NCBI GenBank assembly: GCA_947631725.1 | Contig: CANRML010000080.1 | Span: forward strand, 1 to 5,982 | Direction of reading: 5' to 3' | Source of the DNA: an uncultured Clostridia bacterium | Lineage (GTDB): Bacteria; Bacillota; Clostridia; TANB77; CAG-508 | DNA: 5,982 nt | Part shown: piece by piece, positions 4,129 through 5,982 of the stretch | Layout: every line of letters starts with the position of its first letter | Position numbering within the stretch: position 1 is the first letter of the stretch | Position numbers and translations under genes: made by a program | Notes under the pieces: model-generated | What the model was told of the DNA's origin: nothing | What the model saw: only the letters and a program-made list of their open reading frames with translations | Databases searched by the model: none

Positions 4129-5880
4129 TTATTTTAATCTTCCATAATACATGTCACTAAATATTCCGCCTTTTTCGATCAATTCATCATATTTTCCACT
4201 CTCTTCTATTTTTCCTTTATTTAAAACTATTATTTTATCACAGTTTTTTAAAGTTGTTAATCTATGTGCTATTGATATAATTGTTGTGTCATTTTCCTTT
4301 TGTAATTTTTCTATTTCTGTTTGTATATGTTTTTCTGAAGTATTATCTAATGCAGATGTTGCCTCATCTAAAATTAAAATTTTTGGCTTTCTTAAAAATA
4401 TTCTTGCTATTGCTATTCTTTGTCTTTGTCCTCCTGATAAATTGTTTCCACCTTCTGATATTACAGAATTAAATTTATCAGGTAATTCATTTATATAATC
4501 ATAAATATATGCTTTTTTAGCTGCATCTTCAACTTCCTCTATTGATACTTCTCTATCAATTCCATAGCAAATATTTTCATAAATTGTTCCTGCTATTAAA
4601 AATGGGCTTTGTGGCACAAGTGCAATTAATTCTGAAATATCTTTTCTTGTTAAGGAATTTATATTTTTATTATCTATTATAATTGTACCATCTGCTTTTT
4701 CTAGTTTTGAAATAGCTTTGATTAGTGAAGATTTACCACATCCACTTGGTCCAGCTATTCCTAAAAACGTTCCTTTATCTATTGATATGCTAAGCTTGTC
4801 TAAAATAGTTTTTTCTTTATTTTCATTATAGTAAAACATTAAATCTTCTACTTTGATAATTGGTTTTGTTTCAATAATTTCACATTTTTCTGGTAATTCT
4901 TTATATGAAAAGTCATTTGGTATTTCCACCATTTTAAAGAAGTCTGTTGCTAATACTGTACATTCTGATAATTCATCAAAAATTCTATGTAATTCTTCTA
5001 GTGGTTTTATTAACTGATTAAAGCATAGATATGCTGTTAATACATTACCAACTGATATAATATTTTTTGTTGCTAGATATGTTGAAATTCCAATAATCAA
5101 TACTGTAAAAAATGCTTGATTTATAAATTTAAGGCAATCATATAAAGCCATTGCTTTATGATGTTTCATTTCTTTTTTTCTTAAAAATTCTGATTTATTA
5201 TCAAATCTTTTTGTTTCAAAATTTACACTATCACTAATTCTAATAACTTCAATTCCATTGATTAATTCGACAATTGTTCCATCCATTTCTGATTTGCTTT
5301 CTAAAAGTTCTACTCTTATTCCTTTTTGACTGCTGATTTGTTTAAATACAATATATATTCCTATTGGAATAACTAGCATCATTGGTAATGCTAAAATAAA
5401 TGGTAATGTTATAAAAATGGTAATAATTGCAGCTATACTATTAAATATTGCTGGTGCAAAGTCCATAAATAATAGCTTTTCTAACTTTACAGTTCCCTCT
5501 AGGCATCTGTTCATTTTTCCATGTATATTTCCTGTCATATTTTCTCTAAAATATGATAATGGTGCCATAAGTAAAGATTTAATAACTTTTCCTCTTGCTT
5601 CTTTTTCTGTTTTTGTTGCAGTATCTTCTACCATTACTCGTCTTGCTATTTTTATAACTTCATTTGCAACATTTACAACTAATATTAAAATTAGAAATGG
5701 TATAACCTTAGCAAATGATATTTCACTTTGTGTTAAGATATCATCTGTCAACCATCCTATTGTTTTAGGTGTTATTTGTGTTAAACCTGCTGATACAATC
5801 ATAATAATTACAATAATTGCAAATGATATTTTTTGTTTCTTACTGAGCATTTTATATAATTTTTTCAAAACATTTTTCAT
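4129..5880 (-). CDS. ABC transporter half-transporter, exporter type (membrane domain fused to ATPase)
   Basis: The 583-residue protein has the standard layout and length of an ABCB/MsbA-type exporter subunit that works as a homo- or heterodimer in the cell membrane. An N-terminal domain (about 1-310) holds about six hydrophobic helices, the clearest near 18-35, 60-75, 145-180 and 255-275. The ATPase domain (about 341-583) is complete. It has an A-loop Tyr at 350/351, Walker A GPSGCGKSS (377-385), Q-loop Gln424 in LVPQSPF, signature LSGGQRQRIA (481-490), Walker B ILILDE (501-506) with catalytic Glu506, a D-loop SALD, and H-loop His539 in SIAHRL. No catalytic residue is missing, so a homodimer could have two working sites. 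The substrate cannot be inferred; drug, lipid or peptide export are all possible. AGGGGG (5890-5895) lies 9 nt before the ATG. An open frame ends 23 nt upstream, so the gene may be the last of an operon, and a terminator follows its stop. Confidence 0.95.
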   Translation of the reverse strand: MKNVLKKLYKMLSKKQKISFAIIVIIMIVSAGLTQITPKTIGWLTDDILTQSEISFAKVIPFLILILVVNVANEVIKIARRVMVEDTATKTEKEARGKVIKSLLMAPLSYFRENMTGNIHGKMNRCLEGTVKLEKLLFMDFAPAIFNSIAAIITIFITLPFILALPMMLVIPIGIYIVFKQISSQKGIRVELLESKSEMDGTIVELINGIEVIRISDSVNFETKRFDNKSEFLRKKEMKHHKAMALYDCLKFINQAFFTVLIIGISTYLATKNIISVGNVLTAYLCFNQLIKPLEELHRIFDELSECTVLATDFFKMVEIPNDFSYKELPEKCEIIETKPIIKVEDLMFYYNENKEKTILDKLSISIDKGTFLGIAGPSGCGKSSLIKAISKLEKADGTIIIDNKNINSLTRKDISELIALVPQSPFLIAGTIYENICYGIDREVSIEEVEDAAKKAYIYDYINELPDKFNSVISEGGNNLSGGQRQRIAIARIFLRKPKILILDEATSALDNTSEKHIQTEIEKLQKENDTTIISIAHRLTTLKNCDKIIVLNKGKIEESGKYDELIEKGGIFSDMYYGRLK

Positions 5881-5903
5881 ATAAAATTACCCCCTAACAT
5901 CTA

Positions 5904-5981
5904 TTAGGTTTTGTCAAAAGTTTTCTTATAAAAACCTTCATAACCTTTAATTTTTCTATATAAATTATAAAAACTTGATAT
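5904..5981 (-). CDS. possible C-terminal tail of an unidentified upstream gene
   Basis: A minus-strand frame is open from the right edge for 25 codons, ending in KIKGYEGFYKKTFDKT and a double stop (TAA at 5906-5904, TAG at 5903-5901). It would end 23 nt before the ABC start, a normal operon spacing. No family can be assigned from so short a tail. A second frame is also open to the edge (stop TAG further downstream, ending LLTKPNRC), so which of the two is coding, or whether either is, remains uncertain. Confidence 0.3.
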   Translation of the reverse strand: MSSFYNLYRKIKGYEGFYKKTFDKT

Positions 5982-5982
5982 C

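Noticed and set aside
4151..4498. Plus-strand open frames of 115 and 63 codons (the second 4281-4472)
   Set aside because: Both are antisense to the ABC ATPase motifs; their hydrophobic runs are the complement of Lys/Glu/Asn-rich coding sequence.
5417..5884. Plus-strand open frame of 155 codons
   Set aside because: It is the shadow of the ABC membrane domain and has no plausible start signal.
5912..5917. TTGACA as a -35 box for the ABC gene
   Set aside because: At 16-18 nt downstream there is only the G-rich ribosome binding site, with no -10 match; it also lies in the possible upstream coding tail.
5964..5969. TATAAT as a -10 box upstream of the ABC gene
   Set aside because: Its -35 box would lie outside the window and it overlaps the possible coding tail, so it cannot be supported.
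1..5982. CRISPR arrays, tRNA or rRNA genes, insertion sequences, prophage genes
   Set aside because: I see no regularly spaced repeats, cloverleaf or rRNA-like sequence, transposase motifs or terminal inverted repeats; the window reads as ordinary chromosomal genes.

Overview
The window is very AT-rich, with A/T favoured at third codon positions, strong AGGAGG-type ribosome binding sites, a CIRCE-controlled hrcA-grpE pair, an LPXTG cell-wall sorting signal with a sortase, and a DUF1540 protein. Together these point to a low-GC Gram-positive bacterium of the Clostridia type, possibly an uncultured gut lineage. Genus cannot be read from the sequence. Every supported gene lies on the minus strand, so transcription runs from high to low coordinates. 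No gene-free stretch reaches 300 bases; the longest is about 190 bases, upstream of hrcA, and it is full of regulatory signals.

In transcription order, region 1 (5982-4066) holds the possible tail of an unidentified gene, then a complete ABC exporter half-transporter, then a terminator with three competing arms. Region 2 (about 4030-2009) is a surface-protein cassette. It encodes a secreted protein with two beta-sandwich-like regions and an LPKTG anchor, a sortase, and a 55-residue Cys-rich DUF1540 protein. It ends in a strong hairpin terminator. The sortase is the obvious candidate to attach its neighbour to the wall.

Region 3 (about 1992-1) is a heat-shock operon: hrcA, grpE, then the first 120 codons of a CYTH-domain protein that runs off the left edge. 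The promoter has a near-consensus CIRCE just upstream of the hrcA ribosome binding site and a second, degenerate CIRCE-like repeat of identical geometry across the -35 box, so HrcA should repress its own operon. hrcA carries a one-base frameshift inside its winged-helix DNA-binding domain, so as written no intact repressor is made. The usual dnaK is not directly after grpE; a CYTH gene sits there, with its start codon overlapping the grpE stop.

I see no convincing wholly new system. The most useful observations are the double CIRCE arrangement, the hrcA frameshift, the CYTH gene in the heat-shock operon, and the sortase-substrate-DUF1540 cassette.
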